DNA of 49,293 bases from Ruminococcus sp. UBA6407 (lineage in GTDB: Bacteria > Bacillota > Clostridia > Oscillospirales > Ruminococcaceae): the NCBI GenBank assembly GCA_002438605.1, contig DJPR01000041.1, positions 1 to 49,293 of the forward strand, written 5' to 3'. The notes below the pieces were generated by a model, which was not told the DNA's origin, did no database searches, and worked only from the letters and a program-made list of their open reading frames with translations. The first letter of the stretch is position 1, and each line of letters begins with the position of its first letter. Position numbers and translations under genes: made by a program. This document shows positions 1-8,900 of this stretch, piece by piece.

Positions 1-22
1 TTGTGATATATCTGACTTACTT

Positions 23-59
23 AAAAAAGCCTCTTGGAATTGAACCAAGAGGCTTTTTT
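23..59. terminator. Intrinsic terminator of an upstream gene
   Basis: A perfect 15-bp stem (AAAAAAGCCTCTTGG with its complement) with a 7-nt loop ends in a T-run. It probably ends a gene that lies left of the window and separates it from the GH26 gene. Confidence 0.8.
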
Positions 60-75
60 ATTACATGAAGTAGAT

Positions 76-118
76 TTTTTTGTATTTTGCGTGTCAATTT
101 TTTGTATTTTGCGTGTCA
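76..118. repeat. 22-bp tandem duplication at the 5' end of the GH26 gene
   Basis: A 21-bp block beginning TTTTTTGTATTTTGCGTG occurs at 76-96 and again at 98-118 (period 22). It covers the only possible start (TTG at 80), so the open frame there may be a by-product of the duplication. Because 22 is not a multiple of 3, gain or loss of a copy would shift the frame. Confidence 0.8.
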
Positions 119-1669
119 GGCAACAGCTATGCTATTGACCTTTACCAAAAGCCAATGCCTATACAAAAAACAGAGTATGAAACAACGGCAGCCATAACAA
201 GTACTGTGACAGAAGCGACAACAACGACAACAACAACTATCTTTGCACCAACTTATCCTGAGAAAGTTGTACAAGCTCCAGTAAGTTTGAAATATCCTGT
301 CGATGTCAGAGTTCAAGCCGAAGATTGCAAGTTGTCTGAGTGGTTTCAGGTAGATACAGAATATTCGGGATACACTGGAAGTGGCTATGTTGTTGGTTTA
401 TCAGGCGATTTACAGAATACGATTTGTTTTACTGTGAATGTTCCGGCATCTCAACATTATGATGTTTCTGCAATTTTGGAAGCAGATAGTGATGCTGTAT
501 GCACATTACAGATAGATGATGAAATGTGTGGTACACTCGAAATTTCTGGGACAGGTCACTTTATTCAAGCAACTATTAAAAGCGTATACTTAGAAGCTGG
601 TACAAAAAAGATTACTGTGCAACAAATAAGCGGTGATGCTGCTATAGATTGTATCCTTTTGCAAAATTCAAATGACTTGAAAATAGCAGATGTATCAAAT
701 ACTTTGTGCGATGTCGATGCAACAGAGGAAACGCAAAAACTAATGCGTTTTCTTCAAGAGCAATACGGAGAACACATCATTTCTGGTCAATATGTTTCAA
801 ATGAGGAAAATACGGAACTTACAGAAATCTATAAAATCACTGGACAACTCCCTGTTATTCGATTTTCTGACTTATTTGATGAATCTGGAAATGATACGGC
901 TGCTGCATCATTAAAATGGAGCAATCAAGGCGGTATTGTAGGTTTGATTTGGAACTGGAAAGCTCCGACAGGTAAATCTTCCATATACAGTGAAGAAACA
1001 GATTTTTCTTTATGGAATGCTATCACAAACTTAGACATTGCTACATGCAGTTTTTCTGAAATTCAGCAAATGAAAAAAGATGGATTGATAACAGAAGATT
1101 GTGAAGCTCTTATTAGAGATATTGATAAAGCAGCAAAAGCATTAAAAAAGCTACAAAGTCAAAATGTGCCTGTTCTTTGGCGACCTTTACAAGAAGCAAG
1201 TAATGGTTGGTATTGGTGGGGTTCGGCTGGTAGTGATGCTTATCAATGGCTTTGGAATCTGTTATATACACGCCTTACCGAATATCATGAATTGCATAAC
1301 CTTATATGGATTTGGAACGGTCAAAGTGAATCATATACTGTTCCTGAAACACAATATGATATTGCATCCGCAGATATATACCTTGATGCAACAGAAAAAT
1401 ATAGCAGTCGTTATGAACAGTTCTATGGGTTACAGAAGATTGCAGCGAATAAAATAGTTGCTCTTAGCGAGTGCAGTACCATTCCTGATTTAACTGATTC
1501 TCTTCGTGATAATGCCATGTGGTCTTTCTTTGGGTTATGGTATGGCGAATATCTAATGGATGATACCACCGGATACACAACACGCAAACAAATGATTGAA
1601 GCCTATAATTCCAATGTTGTGCTTACTTTATCTAAATATCTTGCTTGGTATGCACCTCTTTCAAACTAA
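80..1669 (+). CDS. GH26 endo-mannanase-like protein with CBM35-like module, probably 5'-truncated
   Basis: The protein has a Thr-rich linker (residues ~35-60), a CBM35-like module starting at the VQAED motif (~75-200) and a GH26 catalytic domain (~215-520). GH26 enzymes cleave beta-1,4-mannans. The predicted acid/base is Glu372 in WRPLQEA and the nucleophile is Glu464 in LSECSTIP; the usual His before the acid/base Glu is Gln here. The C-terminus has no dockerin. The only in-frame start is a TTG at 80 without a ribosome site, just after an in-frame TAG at 71-73. Residues 1-19 look like the tail of a lost signal peptide. The codon use (CAA-rich) resembles the mobile element, not the dockerin-bearing GH26 at 44.5 kb. 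It is likely cargo, and perhaps no longer expressed or secreted. Confidence 0.75.
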   Translation: MYFACQFFVFCVSGNSYAIDLYQKPMPIQKTEYETTAAITSTVTEATTTTTTTIFAPTYPEKVVQAPVSLKYPVDVRVQAEDCKLSEWFQVDTEYSGYTGSGYVVGLSGDLQNTICFTVNVPASQHYDVSAILEADSDAVCTLQIDDEMCGTLEISGTGHFIQATIKSVYLEAGTKKITVQQISGDAAIDCILLQNSNDLKIADVSNTLCDVDATEETQKLMRFLQEQYGEHIISGQYVSNEENTELTEIYKITGQLPVIRFSDLFDESGNDTAAASLKWSNQGGIVGLIWNWKAPTGKSSIYSEETDFSLWNAITNLDIATCSFSEIQQMKKDGLITEDCEALIRDIDKAAKALKKLQSQNVPVLWRPLQEASNGWYWWGSAGSDAYQWLWNLLYTRLTEYHELHNLIWIWNGQSESYTVPETQYDIASADIYLDATEKYSSRYEQFYGLQKIAANKIVALSECSTIPDLTDSLRDNAMWSFFGLWYGEYLMDDTTGYTTRKQMIEAYNSNVVLTLSKYLAWYAPLSN

Positions 1670-1685
1670 CCTTTAATAAATATGC

Positions 1686-1729
1686 AAACGCCACAGATGA
1701 AAACCATGTACTTTCCAACTGTGGCGTTT
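1686..1729. terminator. Hairpin terminator after the GH26 gene
   Basis: AAACGCCACAG (1686-1696) pairs with CTGTGGCGTTT (1719-1729). The T-tract is short, so termination may be partial. No clear promoter was found between it and the next gene at 1789, so readthrough could feed the operon. Confidence 0.55.
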
Positions 1730-1754
1730 ATTCAAAAATAAAGCTAAAACATGT

Positions 1755-1767
1755 GGACAGACTGTCC
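1755..1767. promoter_or_regulatory. 13-bp palindrome, candidate operator or ParB site (copy 1)
   Basis: GGACAG-A-CTGTCC lies 21 nt upstream of the ATG at 1789, just ahead of its ribosome site. The same half-sites occur at 20520-20532, just upstream of parB. The shared placement suggests common binding by an element-encoded protein. Confidence 0.5.
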
Positions 1768-1788
1768 ATGAACAAGAAAGGAATAACT

Positions 1789-2328
1789 ATGAATGAATCA
1801 ATTGAAATAGCAGCAAAACTCTTAAAGTTGCCAGTTGATAACTTATCAGATTTTTCACAGGATGCATTGAATGCAATGGAAGCCATTGTTTTAATGTATG
1901 ACATCAAAAATGAGAAAAATGAAGGTGTTATACAGGATGCTCTGCGAGAGTTGGAACAGATTTGGCGTTCTGAAACCTTAAATATGACAATGAAAGATGT
2001 TTCAAACGTAATCGGGTTTGATTATTCCTATGAAACGCTTTGTTCTCTTGATGAAGAAACAAAATCTCATTTGATGTATTCTTATTTAAACGATAAGAGC
2101 GATGTTTACAGGCTGTTTGAGATTGCAAGAAAAGGAATGATTCGTAAAGAACTAAAAAATGTTGCTAAAGTACTGAATATTCCTTCAGAAATCTTGTATG
2201 AGTATCCGGAAGAAATACAGGAAAATCTATATGGCATTTATCTTTATCATTATGGAGAGTTTGATGAAAATAATGCTGCTGAAAATCCTGAGCTGATGGA
2301 TAGATTAAAGGCGGTGCTTTCATTGTGA
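1789..2328 (+). CDS. Hypothetical protein, first gene of the polyvalent-protein operon
   Basis: I do not recognise this 179-residue protein. It is acidic and looks all-helical, with two internally similar parts that each carry a helix, a short LP/IP-type turn and further helices: IAAKLLKLPVDNLSDF near the N-terminus and VAKVLNIPSEILYEYPEEIQ near residue 130. The ATG at 1789 is chosen because AAAGGA at 1777-1782 gives good spacing; in-frame starts further upstream at 1645 and 1768 have no ribosome site. The stop overlaps the next start (TGATG), so the two genes are translationally coupled. The gene heads the plus-strand operon that ends at 14353. Its role is unknown. Confidence 0.7.
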   Translation: MNESIEIAAKLLKLPVDNLSDFSQDALNAMEAIVLMYDIKNEKNEGVIQDALRELEQIWRSETLNMTMKDVSNVIGFDYSYETLCSLDEETKSHLMYSYLNDKSDVYRLFEIARKGMIRKELKNVAKVLNIPSEILYEYPEEIQENLYGIYLYHYGEFDENNAAENPELMDRLKAVLSL

Positions 2329-3011
2329 TGGAACATGGAGTACCCTTATCCGAAATTCCGGATAAGCAATTTTTAAACATTCAAGTGAATAATCCTGATT
2401 TCATTTTAAGAGGATTAGAACAATGTTCAATTGCCTATCACGCTAAAATCAATGACCATAAAATGTTGATTGCATTCAGTGAAAAAGATAGGGATAGAGT
2501 ATCCGACATTATTGAAAGGAGCAATCGTCTTTCTGTAAATGCTGAATTTCATGAAAGAGTTGAGCAACTACGTTCCGGTGAAAATCAATCTGAAGCAGTT
2601 CAAGCTTTACTCCCCGAAATAGCAGCTGTATTGCATGTTTCTGTGTCTTCATTAGAAAGGAAACCGCCTGATTTACAATTCGGTCTTGCATTAACATATA
2701 CATCTCTCTGTTTTTCCGATGATTTGACAATAAAACAGGCTTTGCAGGAAGAAATCCAACTAAATCATGAAGCAAATACAGAAATAAAGGAGCTGCTAGA
2801 GAAAAGAACTAACGATATTCAACCTCTGAACAAAACAGAAAAACTTCGTCAGCAGCAAGAAGATGACCAGAAGAAAAAAGAAGCATATGTTTCCAGAGAT
2901 GTTCTGAAACGAAATGCCCAAAAAGTACAAGCAGAAAAATCGAATGAATACGTTCAAAGGTCTGAAAAGGAATATACAGAACATCTTGAACGGACAAAGA
3001 AACCATATTAA
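2328..3011 (+). CDS. Hypothetical protein carrying one copy of a recurring ~60-residue module
   Basis: This is a 227-residue protein. Residues ~9-62 resemble a module found three times in each of the next two large proteins: a helix, then an x-Y-x-A pattern, then a short beta hairpin (HAKINDHKMLIAF) and a second helix. The middle part repeats the helical style of the preceding protein (IAAVLHVSVSSLERKPPDLQ), and residues ~155-227 are charged and probably coiled coil. ATG 2328 overlaps the preceding stop; a GTG at 2325 is also possible. An accessory or adaptor role alongside the polyvalent proteins is inferred, and no enzyme motif is seen. Confidence 0.7.
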   Translation: MEHGVPLSEIPDKQFLNIQVNNPDFILRGLEQCSIAYHAKINDHKMLIAFSEKDRDRVSDIIERSNRLSVNAEFHERVEQLRSGENQSEAVQALLPEIAAVLHVSVSSLERKPPDLQFGLALTYTSLCFSDDLTIKQALQEEIQLNHEANTEIKELLEKRTNDIQPLNKTEKLRQQQEDDQKKKEAYVSRDVLKRNAQKVQAEKSNEYVQRSEKEYTEHLERTKKPY

Positions 3012-3031
3012 CGATAGGGAGAAATGAAACT

Positions 3032-5659
3032 ATGCCAGTAATGGAAAAAGAAAAATCCGCCTTGACAGCGGAAGAAAATCAAATTCTGAGTATGTCTGAA
3101 AAAATCCAGCAGAACCTGAAACAAGATGAATCATTTGCAAATGAACTTGATTTGTTTCTGGGTTCTGATAAAAAATCAGATTTTTTACATATTGGCGATA
3201 CATCAAATGCCCTTGCACTGTCTGGAGCGAATCAAGATTTACAAGTCGTTATTGCCCCAAGAACAATCGTAAAATGTATGTCAGAAGCAGATGAACACTA
3301 CCATGGACACGGACTGGATGCGGATATTATGAAGCAGCTTCCAGCAGAGCTGAGAAATCCAGTAATGATACTAAAGGGTAACAAAGAGAATAGTTTAGTC
3401 GCTATTACCCAGTTGCAAGATAAAGAAAATCGTCCCATTATGGTAGCTGTATCTCTTTCAGAAAAGAAAGGATTCCATGAGGTAAACCGGATAGCAAGTG
3501 CATACGGACGAAACAATATGGGAAATTATCTGGATAAACAGCTGAATCAGGGAAACCTTATTGCAGCGAATCAGGAACGTGCCGAAGAACTACTTAACAC
3601 AATGGGACTACAATTGCCAGATGAAAAAACATTTATCAGCTTTGATGACAGCATTGCCTATACAATGCAGGGTGTGCGAAATGAAATAGAAAGAGCTGAT
3701 GAGATGCTTCATTCTGCCGGGCTACAATTGCCCCTAGAGAACACATCCATCAGCTCTAAATCTAATAATAGTATAACACATTCAGAGGGTAATGTCAAGA
3801 CTTCTGATGAAAAAAGACAAGCACCAGTTCAAAAAGAATCGTTATTGCCAATTTTAAATTCCATTCATCAAAGTCATGAGGAAAGGATTGAATCATTAAG
3901 TGACAGGATTGATTCACGGCAAGGAAAAATAGAGAAAAATGAAGCACAAATTGAAAAATTATCAGCAAAGGCGGAGCGTCTACAAGCAACGAATGAAATG
4001 CTAAAAGGGTTATCTGGCGGTGTACCTTCTTCTGTTGTAAATTTGATGATAGACCGTAACCAGAGAAAAATAGATAAAATTCAAAATGTTTCTATTCCTA
4101 AGCGTGAAGCAAAGATAGAGAAGCACAACGATAGGATTGCTACATTAGAACATAAAATTGCTGTTTCTCAAGCCAAAGCGGATAAATTGCAGGGGCTGAG
4201 TGGGGTAATAAAAAGTTTTGCAGTTTTAAATCCAGAAAAACGCAGACAAGAATACGCACAGTGCATGGATTTGCTGCATGATGCTTCTCGACGTTCCCTA
4301 TCATTTAAGATAGAAAAATGTGATACGCAGATAGCAAGATTAAGCCAACGATATGAAAAAACTGAAAATACGACTGAACAATTAAGTATCCAAGGAAAAA
4401 TAAAAGCCATTCAGGACAGACGAGAAGAACTTTCGGCTCGTATCGAAAAGATTGAACGCTTGCCAATCAATTTTTCTGAACAATCTTCTGAAAACATTGA
4501 CGGTGCAATGCAGCAAACTGGTGTAACGATAGAAAGCACAGCAAATAATATGACGTTATCTCGACTTGCAGAAGAAGTTGCCGTAGATGGTACTGAATAT
4601 CTTCGTACAGCAGAGATGTCAATGGAACAAAATTATAATCAAATTGACGGTGTAATCAATAATCTTCCTCCAGAACAAGAAAATTTTTATGATGAACAAA
4701 TGGAAGAAACACAACAAGATAACATAGAAAAAAGCCATACGGAAGAAGTGCTTGAAGATGAAAAGACTTCCGAAAAAAGTTTTCTGCTTGCCTTAGCAGA
4801 TGAAGAAAAAGCAGAAATACATAAGGATGGTTCTTTTGTTATTCGTCCTGATTATTATCATCAAATTTCTCCTGAAAATCTTCACATGGAAACGTATCCG
4901 GCAGAACAAGCAATGACGATATTAGAAAGCCTTGCAGCTATGGGCATAGCATTCTCGGCAATTTCCGTACAGGATAATAGCGTTGTAACAATTGCATTAG
5001 ACAAGCATGACGACATTGCATTACAGGAATTTGCTGCAATTGCAGCGAAAAACATTCAAGAAAAAGCGGACGAGTTCCTATCACCTGAAAAAAGCCCTAC
5101 AAAAGGAGAAAGCGAAAAAGATAAGCCAAAAGAAGAAGTCCATACTTCTAAAATCAACCCAGAGTATTATGCTTCGATTCCTAAATCTGAACGTGTAACA
5201 ACCGTTGTTTCACCCGATAGTGCAAAAAAAATAATGCAGGCGTTGGACAATCAAGATGTTTCATATTCCGCAGTAGAACGAGGAAAAACAGCTGTAGCAA
5301 TTACAGTAGCAAAATCAGATGTTCAAAACTTAACATCTGCTCGTGCAGAAGCACAAAAATTGCAGACAAAAGAATTTATCAATCCGGAATTTTATCAGCA
5401 GCTTCCAAAAGAAGATAGATATACACAACGTATGACTGCTGATGAAGCACGTCAAGCCATATCCGAATTGCAAAAAGAAGGAGTTTCTCATTCCGCTGTG
5501 ATTGACGGAAATAAATCGGCAGTTACGATTCACAAAAAAGATAAAGGGGCTGTGTTCTTTTCAAGAAAGCAGTTGCATCAGCAACATGAAAAAGCCCAAA
5601 AGCAAGAACAGCAACAAACACAACATCGAAGTACCAAACGAGGAAAAGAGGAATTATAA
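3032..5659 (+). CDS. Polyvalent protein with MuF-C-like domain, coiled coil and three C-terminal modules
   Basis: The 875-residue protein has three parts. Residues ~65-215 match the MuF C-terminal type domain of phage and conjugative-element proteins; visible marks are HGHGLDADIMKQLPAELRNP, an MILKG strand and VNRIASAYGRNN. Residues ~270-480 are a long charged coiled coil with repeated glutamine/lysine heptads. Residues ~603-670, 708-775 and 783-860 are three copies of a ~60-residue module that begins like INPEYYxxIPKxxR and ends in a SAVxxxxxxVTI strand pair. The start has a good ribosome site (AGGGAGA). The stop overlaps the next ATG (TAATG). MuF-C domains were proposed as effector or nuclease-like parts; activity here is unproven, and a role in early establishment after transfer is inferred. 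Confidence 0.75.
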   Translation: MPVMEKEKSALTAEENQILSMSEKIQQNLKQDESFANELDLFLGSDKKSDFLHIGDTSNALALSGANQDLQVVIAPRTIVKCMSEADEHYHGHGLDADIMKQLPAELRNPVMILKGNKENSLVAITQLQDKENRPIMVAVSLSEKKGFHEVNRIASAYGRNNMGNYLDKQLNQGNLIAANQERAEELLNTMGLQLPDEKTFISFDDSIAYTMQGVRNEIERADEMLHSAGLQLPLENTSISSKSNNSITHSEGNVKTSDEKRQAPVQKESLLPILNSIHQSHEERIESLSDRIDSRQGKIEKNEAQIEKLSAKAERLQATNEMLKGLSGGVPSSVVNLMIDRNQRKIDKIQNVSIPKREAKIEKHNDRIATLEHKIAVSQAKADKLQGLSGVIKSFAVLNPEKRRQEYAQCMDLLHDASRRSLSFKIEKCDTQIARLSQRYEKTENTTEQLSIQGKIKAIQDRREELSARIEKIERLPINFSEQSSENIDGAMQQTGVTIESTANNMTLSRLAEEVAVDGTEYLRTAEMSMEQNYNQIDGVINNLPPEQENFYDEQMEETQQDNIEKSHTEEVLEDEKTSEKSFLLALADEEKAEIHKDGSFVIRPDYYHQISPENLHMETYPAEQAMTILESLAAMGIAFSAISVQDNSVVTIALDKHDDIALQEFAAIAAKNIQEKADEFLSPEKSPTKGESEKDKPKEEVHTSKINPEYYASIPKSERVTTVVSPDSAKKIMQALDNQDVSYSAVERGKTAVAITVAKSDVQNLTSARAEAQKLQTKEFINPEFYQQLPKEDRYTQRMTADEARQAISELQKEGVSHSAVIDGNKSAVTIHKKDKGAVFFSRKQLHQQHEKAQKQEQQQTQHRSTKRGKEEL

Positions 5660-5919
5660 TGATACAAATTTATAGTGATATGTATTTGGTAGACACTGAT
5701 GTTCCCTCTTTGACCGATAAGGCTACCTCTATCAGCAATTCAAAGCCACTAGTACTAAAAGGAAATTTGCTTATTGATTACATAAATGGTATTGCAATGT
5801 TTGATTGTAAAGACTGCAAACTTTTTATTGATTGCATTAGCATTACGGAGTATGAAGATGAAATTGTTATCTTTGAAGCATATGCCAGTTATGAATTTAC
5901 AAGCATTGCTCCATTTTAA
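5659..5919 (+). CDS. Small hypothetical protein (86 aa)
   Basis: This acidic protein has no recognised motif apart from alternating short beta strands (LVLKGNLLIDYINGIAMFD) and two Cys in a CKDCKLFIDC stretch. Its start overlaps the stop of the MuF-C gene (TAATG) with a GAGGAAT ribosome site, so it is translated in tandem. The beta-rich pattern suggests a small compact domain. Function unknown; existence is supported by operon position and tight coupling. Confidence 0.65.
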   Translation: MIQIYSDMYLVDTDVPSLTDKATSISNSKPLVLKGNLLIDYINGIAMFDCKDCKLFIDCISITEYEDEIVIFEAYASYEFTSIAPF

Positions 5920-5947
5920 AAAATGAATAAGTAAGGAGGTTTACAGC

Positions 5948-8900
5948 ATGGAACAGCAAGATATTATAATGGAACGAAATGCTGATAGGAAAGAAAGATT
6001 ACTTGACATTGCTGAAAGAATCGGGTATGATACAGCCATTTCCCGATTACAACAAAAGTTATCTGAAAATCAGGCAGCATTGACAAAACAAAATGTCCCT
6101 CTTGATAGCTCTAACTTTCGCAGAATGCAAATTGAAATTTCTTTCAAACAAGAGGTCATACAAGCATTGCAAGCCCGTTCAGAGCATCAAAAACACCAAC
6201 CGTCACATTTATCCAAAAGAGTATCTCAGGAGGAAATAGACGCTGCCAAACGTGTGAATCTGCCCGATTTCTTAATGAGCCAAGGCGTTGATTTAAAACG
6301 AGTTGGAAAAGAATATATCATGTCAGAACACGATAGCGTTCATATCAAAGATAATGTGCAAGGTGAAATGGCAAAATGGTATCAGTTCAGTGAAGAACGT
6401 GGCGGAGATAGTATTTCATTTGTTCGTCAGTTCCTCGGAAAAGATTTCTATGATGCAGTAAAAATGTTGAATGGCAATCAGACACCAGAGCTTTCATATA
6501 GTGCAGATACAATTACACAAAATAGAACCCCAAGAACTGAACCTCAAAAGCCAGAAGAAATACATCTCAACGTTGACACGGAACAAAAACGTGTACTTGC
6601 ATATCTTTCTCAAACAAGAGGATTAAATTATGAAATGGTACATGGTCTTATTCAAGACGGAAAAATACAGCAGGAATCGAAAACTGGAAATGCTGTTTTT
6701 CTAATTCAAGATGAATTCGGTAAAACTGTTGGTGCAGAAAAGGTAGGAACGCTATCTGATAAAAAATACAAAGGAATTGCTGTTGGTTCTGCTTCTGGAT
6801 ATGGCTTTGAAGTAACAAAGGGAAATGGTGAAAATGCTCTTTTCTTTGAAAGTTCCATTGATATGCTGTCTTATATGCAACTGCACCAGAATGAACTTGA
6901 TAATCATCGCTTAATTAGTATGATGGGTGTGAAGCCTAATATTGTCGAAGCAACAATGGAAAGGTATCATATCTCTCCTGAAAAGGTGTTCTTGTGTTCA
7001 GATAATGATGAAGCCGGAAACAATTTTGCAGAGCGATTACAGAAAAAGTATCCTGAAATGCATCGCTTGACAGCTGATTCAAAGTATAAAGACTGGAATG
7101 ACCAACTGCGTGACATTCCCAAGACAATAGAATCTCCTGCTAAAAAGCAAGAACTTCTGACATACGGAAACCACTTTTGGAATGATGCTACGAACAATAA
7201 AGATAAGACTATTTTTCAAATGCGAGAATCTGATTTCTTGCAGCATAGAGAAACACTTGATAATGCAGGTATGAATTACTATGCTTTTGCAAGAAATGGT
7301 GCAGTAGTAGTAGCAATCAACGATAGAGAAGAAGATAAATTTCGTGAATTGCTCGGTAATGATTATGCAGCAACACTTACAATGCGTAAATCGCAAAAAG
7401 AATACACTCCACCAAATCACCAAATTATCGGCAATGCAGAATATCGGTATATTCCGCAGAAAAGTTATGTTGCAGCTCCAACTCAAACTGCATTAAAGAT
7501 TGCAGAATTACTTGAACAGGAAAACATAAAGTTCTCTGCAAAAATCGGAAGAATATCATCAACTATTACAGTTAGTGAAGCTGATAGAAAACGAGTGTCA
7601 GAGCTAAAAGAAAAGATATTGGAGATGCGGAAAGCACACATCCCTAAAGATAGGCAACAAGGAAAAGAAGTAAGCAGCAATCAGTCTATTCAAGAACCAT
7701 CTAAACCTGATTTTAAGGACTGCTATTACTTAACTGCACCACTCCAGCCACAAGAGTATCAAGAAATCAAACCACTACTTGAAAGTGCGGATAAGATTCC
7801 CTATTCTTGTTTACTGCGTGACGAAAAACTAGTATTTGTAGTAGAAAAAAGTTCTGCTAAGGATTTTATGCAAGAACTTTCTTTTGCAAGAAATCAGAAC
7901 CAGATAGAAAGAGATTTAAAAAGTCGTGGGATTTCTAATGAACAATTATCAGAATTGAAAAGTAGCATACAAGATTCTGCTCGTTCCGGACAAACCAGCT
8001 TAATTGCAACTTATATTGATGCTGCTTACACTCCTGCACAATTGCAACAACTTAACCAGCATATTTCAGCGTATATTTCAGATAATTCCGATACGTCATT
8101 TCTTAGCCTAATAGAATGTAAAAGTCAGTTGGATAAAAATGTAACACTTTCTGAAATTACAGCTGGACATGACTATAATGAAGAACAAAAGGCAGCCATA
8201 GTCCATGCCTTTGACATTGGAGTTCCGCAAGCTGCAATAGAGCAATTGATAGATGAAACCGTTTCCGCAAATGATATACTTATTTTTTCTGATATGTATC
8301 GTCAAGCTGTAACCACAAATGATTCCTTGGAACAAGTAACAACATTTTTGTCAGAAAAAAAGAAAGCTGCATCACTGGATTCTGATTCTAAATCAATTGA
8401 ATCAGAAGAGAAAGAAGCTTCTGATTCAGAACAAAACATTACAGATATAGGCAGTCAAAACATTCAGATGTCATTTTCAGATATAGAGGTTGAACCCGAA
8501 AAGGAGAGCAGTGTTTCCATAACAGATTCTACAAAAGTTGAGGAACTGATTGAATCAGTTGAAGAAGAAAATTCGAGAGCAACATCAGAACCGGCTGAAA
8601 AACTACAAAATGAGAAAGAAGAAAACGATTCTGTTGTCGATGCAGAATCGCAACCTTATGAATTAAAAATCGGTGATAAATTTCAGAACTTGCGTACAGG
8701 TGATATATGTGAGGTTGTTTCCTTGGCAGGAGCTTTACCTTGGTATGAAGATGACTGTACAGTAAAAAGAGAATCCGGAGCATTTGTAGTTACAGAAAAT
8801 CTCCCTAAAAGCAAGTTGCTAGATACTGATTTGTATAAATACATTGACAGTCCGGAACAGCTTTCAGAAATTGAAGAAGTAGGTACTGTTGAACAGGTAG

